From: Marsupella aquatica
Lineage: Eukaryota; Marchantiophyta
Length of the DNA stretch: 64,000 nucleotides
Assembly (NCBI GenBank): GCA_973895155.1
Contig: OZ316892.1
Location: 186,001 to 250,000 of the forward strand
Reading direction: 5' to 3'
Part shown: one piece after another, positions 54,102-64,000 of the stretch
Numbering within the stretch: the stretch's first letter is position 1
Layout: every line of letters begins with the position of its first letter
The notes under the pieces: generated by a model
What the model was told of the DNA's origin: nothing
The model's database searches: none
Seen by the model: the letters and a program-made list of their open reading frames with translations, nothing else
Translations under genes and position numbers: made by a program

Positions 54102-54117
54102 ATTCCGGCGGCGGAAT
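54102..54117 (+). promoter_or_regulatory. conserved LTR hairpin, family A (P3)
   Basis: ATTCCG-GCGG-CGGAAT on the sense strand, about 260 bp from the LTR end. Confidence 0.65.
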
Positions 54118-54367
54118 CCAAACATACCTAACAGGAAGACAGGGGAAGACAGGGGAAGGCCTATATTAGGCCGGCTACGTATCTCATGACCCGATGAAGG
54201 ATCTGTCCAGTATATGTGTGTAAAATGTTAATAGTAGTAGTAGAAGGTTAGCAGCGTCCCATGCCGCTAAGCCGCGGAAACGGCCTCGCCAAGCACAAAA
54301 CCTGCGGGAATCGGCTTGAGCTGGGGGGTTTCTTGGGTTTAGGGAGCCATGGGACGCACCACATTTT

Positions 54368-54386
54368 TGGCGCTAGATGGAGGGGG
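54368..54386 (+). other. primer-binding site of element P
   Basis: TGGCGCTAGATGGAGGGGG, four T after the LTR end at 54363; identical to the site of element M. Confidence 0.7.
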
Positions 54387-54432
54387 CATTTCTTAAGCCG
54401 TGAGATATGAAGTTAGAACGGAAGCGTAGGTA

Positions 54433-57387
54433 ATGACTGACCTTACGCCGAGGGAAGAAAGAGTGATTCAACGGGAGAGAGCTCGACTGCAGCAGCTCGC
54501 CGGGTGGCATGATACACAGCGACTGAGAGGGGCAGAAAGAGCTGGTAGCTCCGAAACTGGAAGTGGCGTCGAAGAAGACATACCAGAAGAAGAGTCGGTA
54601 AGGAGAAGTGAGTCTCCAACCGACATGGGGGAACCAGAGGCACGGCCAGACGAGAGGCCAGGGACCAGATTGAGCCAGCGGTCGCGCATACATTACAAAG
54701 CATTTCATGGGAGAGGAGATGAGGATCCGGACGAATGGTTGGATGATTTTGAGGGAACCGCTGCAGCAAATGGAGAATCGACCATCAAGATGCAGATTCT
54801 TCCCGGCCTGTTCAAGGGTGAGGCTAGGCCTTGGTACAGAGCATTAGATGTGGAAGATCAAGCCATCTGGGATATCTTCAAAACACTCTTTGTTAAGGAG
54901 TTTCGACCCATTGGAACTTCAGAACTAGCAGTGCTGAAGTTGGGACAACTTCGGTTCAAGGAGAACAAATCCTTCAGGAAGTTCTTGCAACGCTTTCAAA
55001 AACTGGTAAGACGTACAAAGACCAATGCATCTGAAGGTATGCAACTTCAATGGTTGGTGAATGCTTTGCCACAGAAGATGAGTTTTGCAATTAGGAAGGA
55101 GAACCCGGAGACTTTAGCCGAAGCAATTAAGGATATTCAATTATACATTAATGCAGATATCACAAGCCGGAAGAAACAGCTTAAGTCTGAGAGTTCCTCA
55201 TCAGAGGAGGGATCACCCCATAAGCAAAAAGATAAGAAGAAGAAACATTCCAAGAAGTCTAGAAGTGATAAGTCAAGCTCGGATAGTGGGAGTAGCAAGA
55301 GTGAGTCATCTTCTAGTTCTGAAGAAGAAAAAACTAGGAAAAGGAAGGGCAGAAGGAGAGGGAAGACGAAAGTCAAGATGGAGGCTAAGCCACCAGATAA
55401 CATCGTAGCCCTTACCGAGCAACTTAAGGCTATCATTGCAGAGGTAAAACCAAAGAAGAAGGTAGTACAGGAGGATAGCTCTGTATGGTGTGCCTTATGT
55501 TATAAAACCGGACACCATAAAGATGCGTGTCCTAAGCTTAATACTAATCATGTTCGGCATGTGGCCGAGATCAGACCATGTTAGGGAGAAGTAGAGTACT
55601 TTTTGGGAGATGCCGCTGATAGTGTTTTCGGCATCAGTGAGACTGGAGCACGAGACCTATCCAACAGACCTGCATCTCTGTGGTCAGGATTAAGGAACAA
55701 TCCAGGAGAGATGTATCCTCGGATTATTCAGAACCCGTCAGTACCTCCTAGGCCGAATGTGCAAAGATTTGCGGCGTGCTATAATTGTGGTCAACCTGGC
55801 CATTTTGCTAGAGAATGCCCGAATGCACGCAAACAGGGTGATGGACAACCAGCTCAGCTATGTATGGGATGCCGACAGGAAGGTCATATGCTAGGGCAAT
55901 GTCCTACTTGGTTGGCAGGCCTGGCCGCAAATCATAAGCTTTTGCCGATCAAGATCTTACCGCCAGGTACTACCCCCGGAGGAGTTCAAATCAACCACAT
56001 CGAACTAGGATGGCAAGAGGATGCCGAGGCAGAGTTCGTACCATCTGATGATGAGGCCGAAGCCCTATCAACCTTCTCAGAGGAGGATTTAGATCATGAT
56101 TGCTACCGGGTCTCTACTCGATCTACCAGAAGGAAGGAAAGGTGGGATGGGCTGGCCAAAAATAAAGGGAAGGTTACGGAGGAAAGGATCGACTCTTTGT
56201 CAACATCAACAGAAGGAGAAGGGAGGGCTCCGGCAATACAGGTAAGCCATGAGCCCACCAGTGAAACCAATCCTTCACAAGATAGCGACTTCAATCGAGA
56301 TCATCCTAAGTTGTTCTACCCCTCTGTTACGGCTAGTGTTAAGGAACAACTAAGAGAATTAGAAACCCTGGAGAATACCGAAGCCATTGCCAAGGATGTA
56401 AAACGAGCAAAAGCATTGTTTGCTTCGGAAGACCCAACAGCTGTGGAGACTAGCGTGGCAAAACTGGCCGAATCCAAGACGGAAACACCACCAGAAGAGA
56501 AGCCGATTGTTCCCTATGACCTGGCTAAAGATGTACTAGAATCTAGAGTCTCGGCAACAGTAGGTCAACTATTGAAAAATAGCCCGTACTTCCGGAAGCA
56601 ATTAAGGAAGGCTATTCTCGGCAAGCCGAGATTACCCAAGGTAGCAACCAGATCCGACGTACTAATGATTGAAGAAGATCAAGGAGCCCCAGCATTACCA
56701 TTAATGATTCAAGGAGAATTATTACTACGGGTACCCATCGATGGAGGATCAGGGGTATGTATTATGATTGATTCAACAGCAAAAGGGTGGGGTCTAACAC
56801 CGGAGATGACTGGAAGAGTGTTGAACATGGCCAATGGATATCAGGTCATTCCGACGGGAGTGTTAACCGGCATCAAGACAGAGATAGGAGGTATCTTCTT
56901 TAGCATTAACTATGTAGTAATGAAGCCGGTAAATCCTACGTCATTCCGGCTATTGATTAGTAGGCCATGGCTGTACCTAGCCGAGGTAATAGAAGATTGG
57001 GGTAAAAAGCAGTTCACTTTCGGGACCCCCTCTATCACGGTATCCTGGGACACTAAGGATGACCGTAGGAAAAGCATAAGGGAAGTAGATGGGTACGATA
57101 GTGGACTGGAGTCAGCCGATGAAGTACGTTGGTTAGAATGCCTCACTAACCTAACCGAAGAAGGTGTCTTTGGACCAGAGGTACCCCCCAGCGGATTATG
57201 GCAAGAACCAATGGAAGGTGACTTGGAAGAAGAAGACGAAGAGGTCGAGGACTGCTTTACAATAGAATCCACCTTTTTAGCTGCAATTCCGGAGGAAGTT
57301 AAGGATGTAGACCAATTGGATGAAACGGCTAAGTGGGGAGCAGTAGCAGGGACAATGGATTTTCTGCAGGCGTTGTGGCAGAGCTGA
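54433..57387 (+). pseudogene. family-A Gag-protease (element P; one stop)
   Basis: Single frame from ATG 54433 to the stop at 57385-57387, interrupted only by TAG at 55582-55584 (CAG in element M). Residues about 75-220 are capsid; about 245-310 a Ser/Lys/Glu-rich tract with an RKRKGRRRGK cluster; 355-368 the first zinc knuckle; about 445-485 the second and third; the protease active site DGGSG is at about residue 770 and 'RPWLYL' at about 840. The end is acidic ('EEEDEEVEDC'). M and P share this layout, so the intact gene codes a Gag-protease of about 984 residues, with pol reached by a -1 shift. Confidence 0.85.
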
Positions 57388-60300
57388 CGGGGTCCACAAC
57401 GCCATCGATCATCGGCAAGGAATTAAATACCAAGGGATCGGCATACAAGCCGATTACGAGGGCAGAACAAATTGAGGCCCTATTAGAAGCCGAGAGAGCA
57501 CAGCGGCCTAACTCTCAGGAGCAAGAGGTGGATGAGATGGACAGACATGATCTAGAGCCAAGGCAGGAAGGGGAGCCGACCACTAATTCAAAACCGAATA
57601 GACCGGTAAGGGGACAATCTATGGACACCAAGGAAGGGACCGACTCGGCTAGTCCAGCCGAGATCCCAGTTTATGGAGGTATGAGATTAGAGAGACTGGA
57701 AGCCGAACTGGACCCGAATTTGAAGAAGCAGATTAATATGATCCAAGCACGGCAATATCGGAAGCTCGACTTAGGAGAGGGAAGAGAACTGAACTTAGGG
57801 AGAAACCTAGCACCTGAGCTCGAGAAAGAGATCAGTGACTTATTGATTGAATTTCAGGATGTGTTTGCATGGAGTCACCAAGATCTAAAGGGAGTAGATC
57901 CAACACTAGGGGAACATCGAATTGATCTCATGTTAGGAGCCAAATCATTTCGACAACCAATTCGAAGGATGAACCCGAAGTATTCCCTGCTGGTCAAAAC
58001 AGAAATCGACAAACTAGTGGAAGCTGGATTCATCACTCCAGTCCTGCATTCAGACTGGGTGTCTCCAATTGTGATAGTTCCCAAGAAAGCTGGACCCGAT
58101 GGTAAACCCAAGATCCGGGTTTGTCAGGATTACAGGAAGCTGAATGAAGCAACATTAAAAGACCATTTTCCTTTACCGTTTACTGATATGGTACTAGACA
58201 TGGTAGCCAGTCATGAACTATATTCATTCATGGATGGATACTCTGGTTATAACCAAATCAGGATTCGGCAGGAAGACCAAATCAAGACGGCCTTCATCAC
58301 GGAATGGGGGATCTATGTCTTCAATCGTATGCCGTTTGGACTCTGCAACGCACCAGCTATGTTCCAACGATTAATGGTGAACATTTTTCATGATTACTTG
58401 AGAAAGTTCATGGAAATCTTCATTGATGACTTTGCAGTATTCGGGAAGGCATCGAAACATGCTAAATACCTCAGGAAAACCTTCATGAGATGTAGAGAGG
58501 TGGGTCTCAAGTTACACCCAGATAAATGTTTTTTTGCAGTAACCGAGGGGGTGCTACTAGGTCACAAGGTATCAAGGAAGGGCATTGAGATTGACAAAGG
58601 TAAGCTAGCAGTATGGCTAGATATCATGCAACCTAAGAACATAAAGGATGTAAGATCCTTCTTGGGATGCATTGGTTACTATCGCCGGTTCATCAAGGAT
58701 TTTGCCAAGCTAGCTTTACCATTAACCAATATGCTCAAGGCAGGAGCAGACTTCGAACCCACACCCGAACGAGTCACAGCGGTGGTAGAATTGAAGCAGA
58801 TGTTAGTAGAGGCCCCAGTCATGATAGCACCGGACTGGAACAAAGATTTTCATGTTTTTGTAGATGTCTCGGGCTTCTGTATTGGCTCAGTACTAAGTCA
58901 GTTGGATGAGAAAGGAAGGGACCATCCCATATACTTCGCAAGCCGTCAGCTTGCCGATGCCAAACGGAACTACTCTACCACGGAAAGAGAAGCATTAGGA
59001 GTCATTTATTCTTGTAAAAAGTTTAGGCATTATTTACTAGGGTACAAGGTAATCTTTCATACTGATCATGAAAGTTTGAAGTACCTAGTCAATAAGCCGG
59101 ACCTTACAGGCAGAGTAGCAAGATGGATTTTGCTATTACAGGAGTTTGACTATGAGCTGAGGATCAAGCCAGGAAAGTTACATGCCAATGCCGACTTCTT
59201 TTCAAGGATCACAGGTAAACCTGCCACGGATTGCATCGATGATCGATTCCCCGACGAGGAGCTATTCGTTGTGGAAATAGCTGGTACATGGTACCCTGAG
59301 ATTTTACAATTTCTCAGCACTTCCAGATTACAGCCAGGATTAAGCCGAGAGCAAGCCGCAGTCTTTGTGCGGAAGGTCAGACAGTATCAGTGCATTAAAG
59401 GCATACTGCACAAGCATGGAATCAACGGCACGATTCAAAGGTGTTTGGAAAAGAGAGAGGTAAAACGAGTCCTACGGGCCATGCATGGAGAGGAGGCCGG
59501 AGGACATTTTGCCCCAGTAACCACATCTAAGAAGATATTAAATGCCGGTTACTGGTGGCCCACCTTGCACAAAGATGTCTATCAGTTTATCAAACAATGC
59601 GATCCTTGTCAACGAGCGGGAGGACCAAGGGCGTCCACCAGGCATCCACTGCACCCTATTCTACCTCTGGCACCATTCGAGAAGTGGGGTATTGATTACA
59701 TTGGACCTCTGAAACCACTGACCCACCCTCGACGGAACAAGTACATAATCCTGGCTACGGATTATGCAACTAAATGGGTAGAGGCCAGACCAACAACGAA
59801 GGATGATGCAATTACTACGGCTAGATTCATGTATGAGCAGATCTTCACCAGGTATGGAGCACCCCTAGAATTAGTTAGTGATAGAGGAACCCATTTTTTG
59901 AATGATATAATTAGTCGTTTAAATGAGCAGTATTTAGTTAAACATAGGCCTACTACTCCCTACCATCCAAAGGCAAACGGGTTGACAGAACGAGCAAACG
60001 GGATCATAGGAAAGATATTGAACAAGACAGTAGCTCAGAACAAACTCGATTGGGATGATAAATTGTTTGCTGCTGTTTTTGCTTACAATCTGGCCTATAA
60101 ATCCACTACCGGTCATACACCCTTCTTCTTAACCTTTGGACAAGAAGCCCTGGTACCCATGCAACTTGAGATACCGACATTTCAAGTTACAATTGAGGAA
60201 AGAGCCTCAGCGGAGGAGAGCCTAAAGGAGCGAGAATATAGGTTAGAAGCTTTAGAGGAAGCGAGAATGATTTCAGCCGAGAGAGTAGAATATAGACAGA

Positions 60301-60599
60301 ATATCATGAAGCAGCAGTATGATAAAAGGTTAAAAGTAGTTAGTATTCATACCGGTGATCTTGTGCTACTTTATGACAGTAGGTATAGTAGGTTTCCAGG
60401 AAAGCTTTACACTCGCTGGTTAGGACCCTTTAGAGTAACCATGATGTTCCCCAATGGCTCCGTGCAATTGGCCAACATTACGGGAGAGGTATATCCAGTT
60501 CGCATCCATTATGACCGCCTCAAGAAATACTATATGGACGAAGATGAAGTTGTTCGCGAGGACGCTTCACAATTAAGTGGGGAGCTATGTGATGCCTAG
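57333..60599 (+). CDS. pol: family-A Pol: reverse transcriptase, RNase H, integrase (element P)
   Basis: Intact 1,088-aa ORF, differing from the element-M Pol at only a small number of residues (for example 'VLHSDWVSP' against 'VLQADWVSP'). All catalytic blocks listed for M are kept: reverse transcriptase FIDD, RNase H D-E-D-D, integrase HHCC and DDE. It starts 55 nt before the end of gag-pro in the -1 frame. The ATG at 57333 may be incidental if the protein is made by frameshifting. The stop at 60597-60599 is inside the 3' LTR. Both Pol copies being open while gag and LORF are not suggests recent activity, or help supplied from elsewhere. Confidence 0.95.
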   Translation: MGSSSRDNGFSAGVVAELTGSTTPSIIGKELNTKGSAYKPITRAEQIEALLEAERAQRPNSQEQEVDEMDRHDLEPRQEGEPTTNSKPNRPVRGQSMDTKEGTDSASPAEIPVYGGMRLERLEAELDPNLKKQINMIQARQYRKLDLGEGRELNLGRNLAPELEKEISDLLIEFQDVFAWSHQDLKGVDPTLGEHRIDLMLGAKSFRQPIRRMNPKYSLLVKTEIDKLVEAGFITPVLHSDWVSPIVIVPKKAGPDGKPKIRVCQDYRKLNEATLKDHFPLPFTDMVLDMVASHELYSFMDGYSGYNQIRIRQEDQIKTAFITEWGIYVFNRMPFGLCNAPAMFQRLMVNIFHDYLRKFMEIFIDDFAVFGKASKHAKYLRKTFMRCREVGLKLHPDKCFFAVTEGVLLGHKVSRKGIEIDKGKLAVWLDIMQPKNIKDVRSFLGCIGYYRRFIKDFAKLALPLTNMLKAGADFEPTPERVTAVVELKQMLVEAPVMIAPDWNKDFHVFVDVSGFCIGSVLSQLDEKGRDHPIYFASRQLADAKRNYSTTEREALGVIYSCKKFRHYLLGYKVIFHTDHESLKYLVNKPDLTGRVARWILLLQEFDYELRIKPGKLHANADFFSRITGKPATDCIDDRFPDEELFVVEIAGTWYPEILQFLSTSRLQPGLSREQAAVFVRKVRQYQCIKGILHKHGINGTIQRCLEKREVKRVLRAMHGEEAGGHFAPVTTSKKILNAGYWWPTLHKDVYQFIKQCDPCQRAGGPRASTRHPLHPILPLAPFEKWGIDYIGPLKPLTHPRRNKYIILATDYATKWVEARPTTKDDAITTARFMYEQIFTRYGAPLELVSDRGTHFLNDIISRLNEQYLVKHRPTTPYHPKANGLTERANGIIGKILNKTVAQNKLDWDDKLFAAVFAYNLAYKSTTGHTPFFLTFGQEALVPMQLEIPTFQVTIEERASAEESLKEREYRLEALEEARMISAERVEYRQNIMKQQYDKRLKVVSIHTGDLVLLYDSRYSRFPGKLYTRWLGPFRVTMMFPNGSVQLANITGEVYPVRIHYDRLKKYYMDEDEVVREDASQLSGELCDA
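60571..60587 (+). other. polypurine tract of element P
   Basis: AATTAAGTGGGGAGCTA directly before the 3' LTR at 60588; part of the pol reading frame. Confidence 0.8.
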
Positions 60600-63500
60600 A
60601 CAGGAATCACTCGACCGGTTAAGTGGGTAAAGCAGGAAGGCACCCTAGGAACACCTTAGTATAGTGACAAAACAAGGAAAATATAAACAATTAGGGGCAA
60701 CCATGGAACCCGGGCAGAGGCCGGAGGTAAGGCTGAGGGTGAAAACCCGATTAGGGTTAGGGCGCGTTAAGCGTCGGCGGCTAGGAAGGATCAACGGGAA
60801 GAAGGACCGGCAGAGGAGAGGGGTAAGGAGCGCTTGAAGGAGATGGTGGCTCATTTGCGAGCACGAACTAGGCAGACGACTACGGGAGGCCAACTACTGT
60901 CAGCTGCTTAGGCAAGCACTCGGGGAGAGAGTAGATACCGACGATCGACCTAAGGAGGGTATGAGCAACGTCAATCAAGCGGCACATTTCTGGGGATGCC
61001 TGTTCGAACGGGCAACTGAGTACATCAAGACTTACGAGGACGAGGAGTCAGAAAGGGCAGCTCGAGAACGGCAGGAGCTCGCTCGATTGTGGGAGCTGCA
61101 GAAGACGGCTTTCTTAGGAGGCGAACTCATCAAGGACGAGTTCCTGTGGACGCCTACTTCCAATCAACTCGACGATCTTCTGTTTTGCAAAGACAGCGTC
61201 GTCGGCATCTGAGAGGCCATCAAGAACTGCAACGACATACACTGGGAATTAAAGGGTAGCACGGAAAGGTGGACCCGGGCAACGGTGCTAGGAGAAACCT
61301 CCACGGCAGCAGAGATGAAGAGGAAGGGAGCCGTCAACGATGAAGCCACCCCGGCAAAAAGAACGAGGTCGGCGGCACCAAAGAAGCCAGCCGAGCAGCA
61401 GAGCAGGAGGCAGGGAGAAGCCGAAGAGGAGGAGGTCGATCCCATCAAGGCCATTCCAACCAGGGATGACACCTGGAAGGGCTGGGCGGCAACCCTACCG
61501 GTGGAGGTGCAACTACATTTTGCACGGGAGGAGGATGCATGCTTTACGGCCATGCAGACCAAGAAGTACCAAGGCTTCATGGCCGGATCCGGCTTGGAGG
61601 CCTTTGTAAGATTACCATGGCTGAAGCCGGAGGTACCGGAGTCAGACCTATTAGAATTCGTGGGGTCATGGGAACCCGAGACCAATTGCACGAGGATATA
61701 TGGGAAGGATTTCTATCTTACTCCCAAGGTAATTGCCGAAGTGTTTGGCTTGCCGATGGGCAATAAGACCAAAGTTGATACCAGGAAGACCTTGCCTGAC
61801 AAGGAGTTCCGGTCGTTCCCCGGGCCACAACGAAGAATGGCTTCTTCCGGAACACCTGCACCAACCCGCACATAGGAGAGATGATCGACTTCTTGCGGGT
61901 GACCATGCATTGTAACTTGCCGAGGGCAGAGATCGGCAAGGCACAGGTCTATCTGGCAGAAAGGCCAGACCCAAGCCGGGACTACAACGGGTACCTCCTC
62001 AACCAATTGAAGAAGATCTTAAAGGAGGAGCAGCAGGTAATCGGCATGGGGAGCGTGTCGCGGCTTGGCTATCACATGCCGCTGTTGTGCCGGTATGCCA
62101 GAGGTCAGACTTTTGCCCCGGTACTTCCCCTGTAGGTAAGGGAACCCGAGGAAGCTCCAACACCGAGGCCGTTGGCTGAGAAGCCTCCACCACCTGTTAG
62201 TCCTACGATCGAGCAGGTGTTTAGGCCCAGGAAGGAAGACTTGCCGATGCAGCAACCAGGCATGCAAAGTCTGCTGAAACTACTGGAGAAAGAAAAGAAA
62301 TCGGCATCGGCAACAACAACAACAACGGCAACGGCAACAATGCAGGACACTACTACAGAGGTAGGCCTACACCGGCTCACAAGAGAAAACCCCTTTGCTG
62401 GAGACAAGGAGAGAATCAGGCCGGAATCCAAGCCAGGTGTTCGAATGTACGTGGGAACCTCAAGCTCCGAATCTGAGGCAGAATTGCCTGAAGCTCCTAC
62501 CGACGAAGAGGAGAGGGAGAAGCCGGACGTCCAAGAAGTAGAGGAGGCAGTGGAGGACTGCAGCCATGATAATTCCGGCTATGGGTCGGACCATCACGTT
62601 CCAGGAGTAAGGACCTGTGGCCGGTTTGTCCCCACACTTCCAAGGGTAGTGCGAGGGGACCCCAACCAGCAGAGTAGCCCTGAGTCTCCCCCACCAGATG
62701 TTGCTCCCCCGAGCTTCGACGGCATAAAACAGACGGTGCAGGAATTTCAGGAGCGAATCAAGCAGGAGGAAGAGGCCGCCCTGGCTAAGGAAAAGGATTT
62801 ACCAGGAGGAGATTGGCCGGAGGACATCAGGCGGCTAGCCAAAAAAGGAAGCAAACCTCTAGCCACGATTGAAGAGATCCGCAGGACGGCGTGGGAGCAG
62901 AGGCCACGATGGGCGATGCCGATCACTTCTACTTACTCCACCTACGCTAAGAATAGAGCCATGGAGTATGGTGAGATGTGTGGGGAACTTGCGCTCGGCA
63001 TCTTTGGAGAGGAGTTGGAGGTAGGACCCTTTTTCCATAGGGAGCAGTTGGAGAAGCACCAATTAGAAGAAGCGGTGGCTTTAGAGAGAAGCAAGAAGGA
63101 TGAGGTCATTTGGCGGCTTAGGAGGATGGGAGCCGAGATTGAAGATCTAAGGGCGGCCAAGAAAGCCCAAGATGAACTGCGGATTAAACGACATGAGCTG
63201 AACATCATGCAGGGGCAGTTGGACGCCGCGCAGGCTGATAATCAGAATATCAAGGATAAACTGACTCAGACGCAGGAAGAGTTGGCCGACACGATCAAAG
63301 AGAGGGAGAAGTGGAAGCAAGAGCTGAAGAATACAGAGGAGGCCCACATAACAGCCAACAGCCGGGCCATGGCGGAGACCCAAAGAAAGGAATGGGCGTT
63401 GAAAGGGGAGCTCGAGAAAATCCGCGGAGCCCTTGAGCAGAAGGAGGTCGAGTTAGGGAAATCCTATCAAGGGATTATGGCGCTGCAGCAGGAGCTTGCG

Positions 63501-64000
63501 TCCCTGACGGCCAGCTTCAAGGCCGACCTAAGGGAGAAGGACGAGATGCTCGAACAGACTTACGCCAAGATGAACCAGATGGAGTCTGTCATCATTGCAG
63601 AGCTCGACAAGGAGCTAAGAGCAACCCAGGAGGAGAGGGCTACCTTGAAGAAGGAATTGGAGGAAGCCCACAGGGAGCAGGAGGAGGCCAAAAACGAGTT
63701 GGAGGGGGCACGTAAGGACCTGGATGAAACCCAAGAGGAGTTGGAGGAAATCACGAGGAAGATGGAGAACCTACAGCGGCGGGCCGACAACCAAACAGAG
63801 CGGCTGAAGAAACAAGCCGCAGTATTTAAATGCTTAGCTGCAGCAGGTCCATCTCCCGTTGGGACAAACCAGTTACCAGGGGTGGTAATTGCTGAAGGAC
63901 AAGCCGCGTCAACTGCACCAGTGCCGGAAGTAAGTGGGAAGGGGAAGGGACCAGTTGCCGAGCCACCAACGAAGAAGAAGCGGAAACCTCCAGGGTCAAG
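60588..64000 (+). repeat. 3' LTR of element P (P4, first 3,413 bp)
   Basis: Starts TGTGATGCC immediately after the polypurine tract and runs off the window inside LORF. About 1.24 kb should remain. Confidence 0.93.
60703..64000 (+). pseudogene. LORF in LTR P4 (stops and frameshift, truncated by window)
   Basis: Same frame as the other copies from ATG 60703, but with TGA 60835-60837, TGA 61210-61212, a 1-bp deletion near 61826 that shifts the frame, and TAG 62133-62135. It therefore carries more damage than P3 at the other end of the same element. The C-terminal coiled coil continues open at the right edge. None of these lesions is in P3, so they arose after insertion or are sequencing or assembly errors in a repeat-rich contig. 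Confidence 0.75.

Larger units (their letters stand above)
49710..54363 (+). repeat. 5' LTR of element P (P3, 4,654 bp)
   Basis: TGTGATGCC...CGCACCACA. Contains LORF, palindrome 53941-53963, hairpin 54102-54117 and the terminal inverted-repeat stem. It lacks about 10 bp of a GGGGAAGACA-type short repeat near 54130 that other copies have. 53452-54363 is non-coding LTR. Confidence 0.93.
49710..64000 (+). mobile_element. family-A gypsy element P (3' end beyond window)
   Basis: 5' LTR 49710-54363, primer-binding site, gag-protease 54433-57387, pol 57333-60599, polypurine tract, 3' LTR from 60588 to the window edge. Left flank AACCC (49705-49709) is the expected duplication; the partner should appear near 65,240. 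P3 and P4 share marks absent from other LTRs (an extra pair of Thr codons in the Ala/Thr tract, 'RRMGAEIEDL'), so they belong to one element. Confidence 0.93.

Noticed and set aside
1-64000. CRISPR arrays, tRNA or rRNA genes, bacterial operons
   Set aside because: No regularly spaced repeats, no recognisable RNA genes, and all coding sequence is of plant transposable-element type.

Overview
The window is land-plant nuclear DNA, from a species I cannot name. It consists almost entirely of nested transposable elements: Ty1/copia and Ty3/gypsy LTR retrotransposons, a plant-type LINE with an ORF1 zinc knuckle, a CACTA-like DNA transposon with a DUF4216-type domain and spliced exons, and an Arabidopsis-type TTTAGGG telomere-like triplet. 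I see no single-copy host gene, rRNA, tRNA or CRISPR array. One 100-N assembly gap lies at 45646-45745.

Left half (1-36832). The oldest visible layer is a decayed plus-strand Ty3/gypsy element ('host gypsy': 4503-4584, 8166-9202, 34550 to about 35900). It is split by (i) a 3.58-kb solo LTR of family B (4585-8165, 5-bp target duplication AATGG) and (ii) a LINE (9203-34549, 16-bp target duplication with one mismatch). A minus-strand copia element (1-4502) abuts it. The LINE is itself split by a CACTA-like element (13957-18664, 3-bp duplication GCC, 13-bp terminal inverted repeats) and by a complete 15.55-kb minus-strand gypsy element of family A (18880-34432, 5-bp duplication CCGCA). Removing each insertion on paper restores the interrupted element, so the boundaries are well supported.

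Right half (36833-64000). A second family-B LTR (36833-40578) is cut by a 2.2-kb solo LTR of family C (37100-39309, duplication GATGG; the empty site survives in the other B copy). It is then cut by a family-D LTR (40579-41617, continuing at 49482-49709). Family-A elements sit inside D: two partial LTRs around the gap (41618-45645 and 45746-49481), then a plus-strand element starting at 49710 that runs off the window inside its 3' LTR.

The unusual biology is family A. Its LTRs are about 4.66 kb, and each carries a sense-strand ORF of about 1,207 codons, called LORF here. LORF has a basic N-terminus, a globular domain, a long coiled coil and a KKKRK nuclear-localisation motif. It lies wholly inside the LTR, downstream of the polypurine tract; the last three pol codons and the pol stop are the first 12 bases of the LTR. 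This places it like MMTV sag or lentiviral nef, not like the usual plant third ORF between pol and the LTR. Diverged families B and D carry a related LORF at the same distance from the LTR end, and a small hairpin with an invariant loop and covarying stem. LORF therefore looks like a module of a retrotransposon clade, not an accident of one element. Gag-pro and LORF are broken by point mutations in the copies here, while pol is open in both family-A elements that include it.
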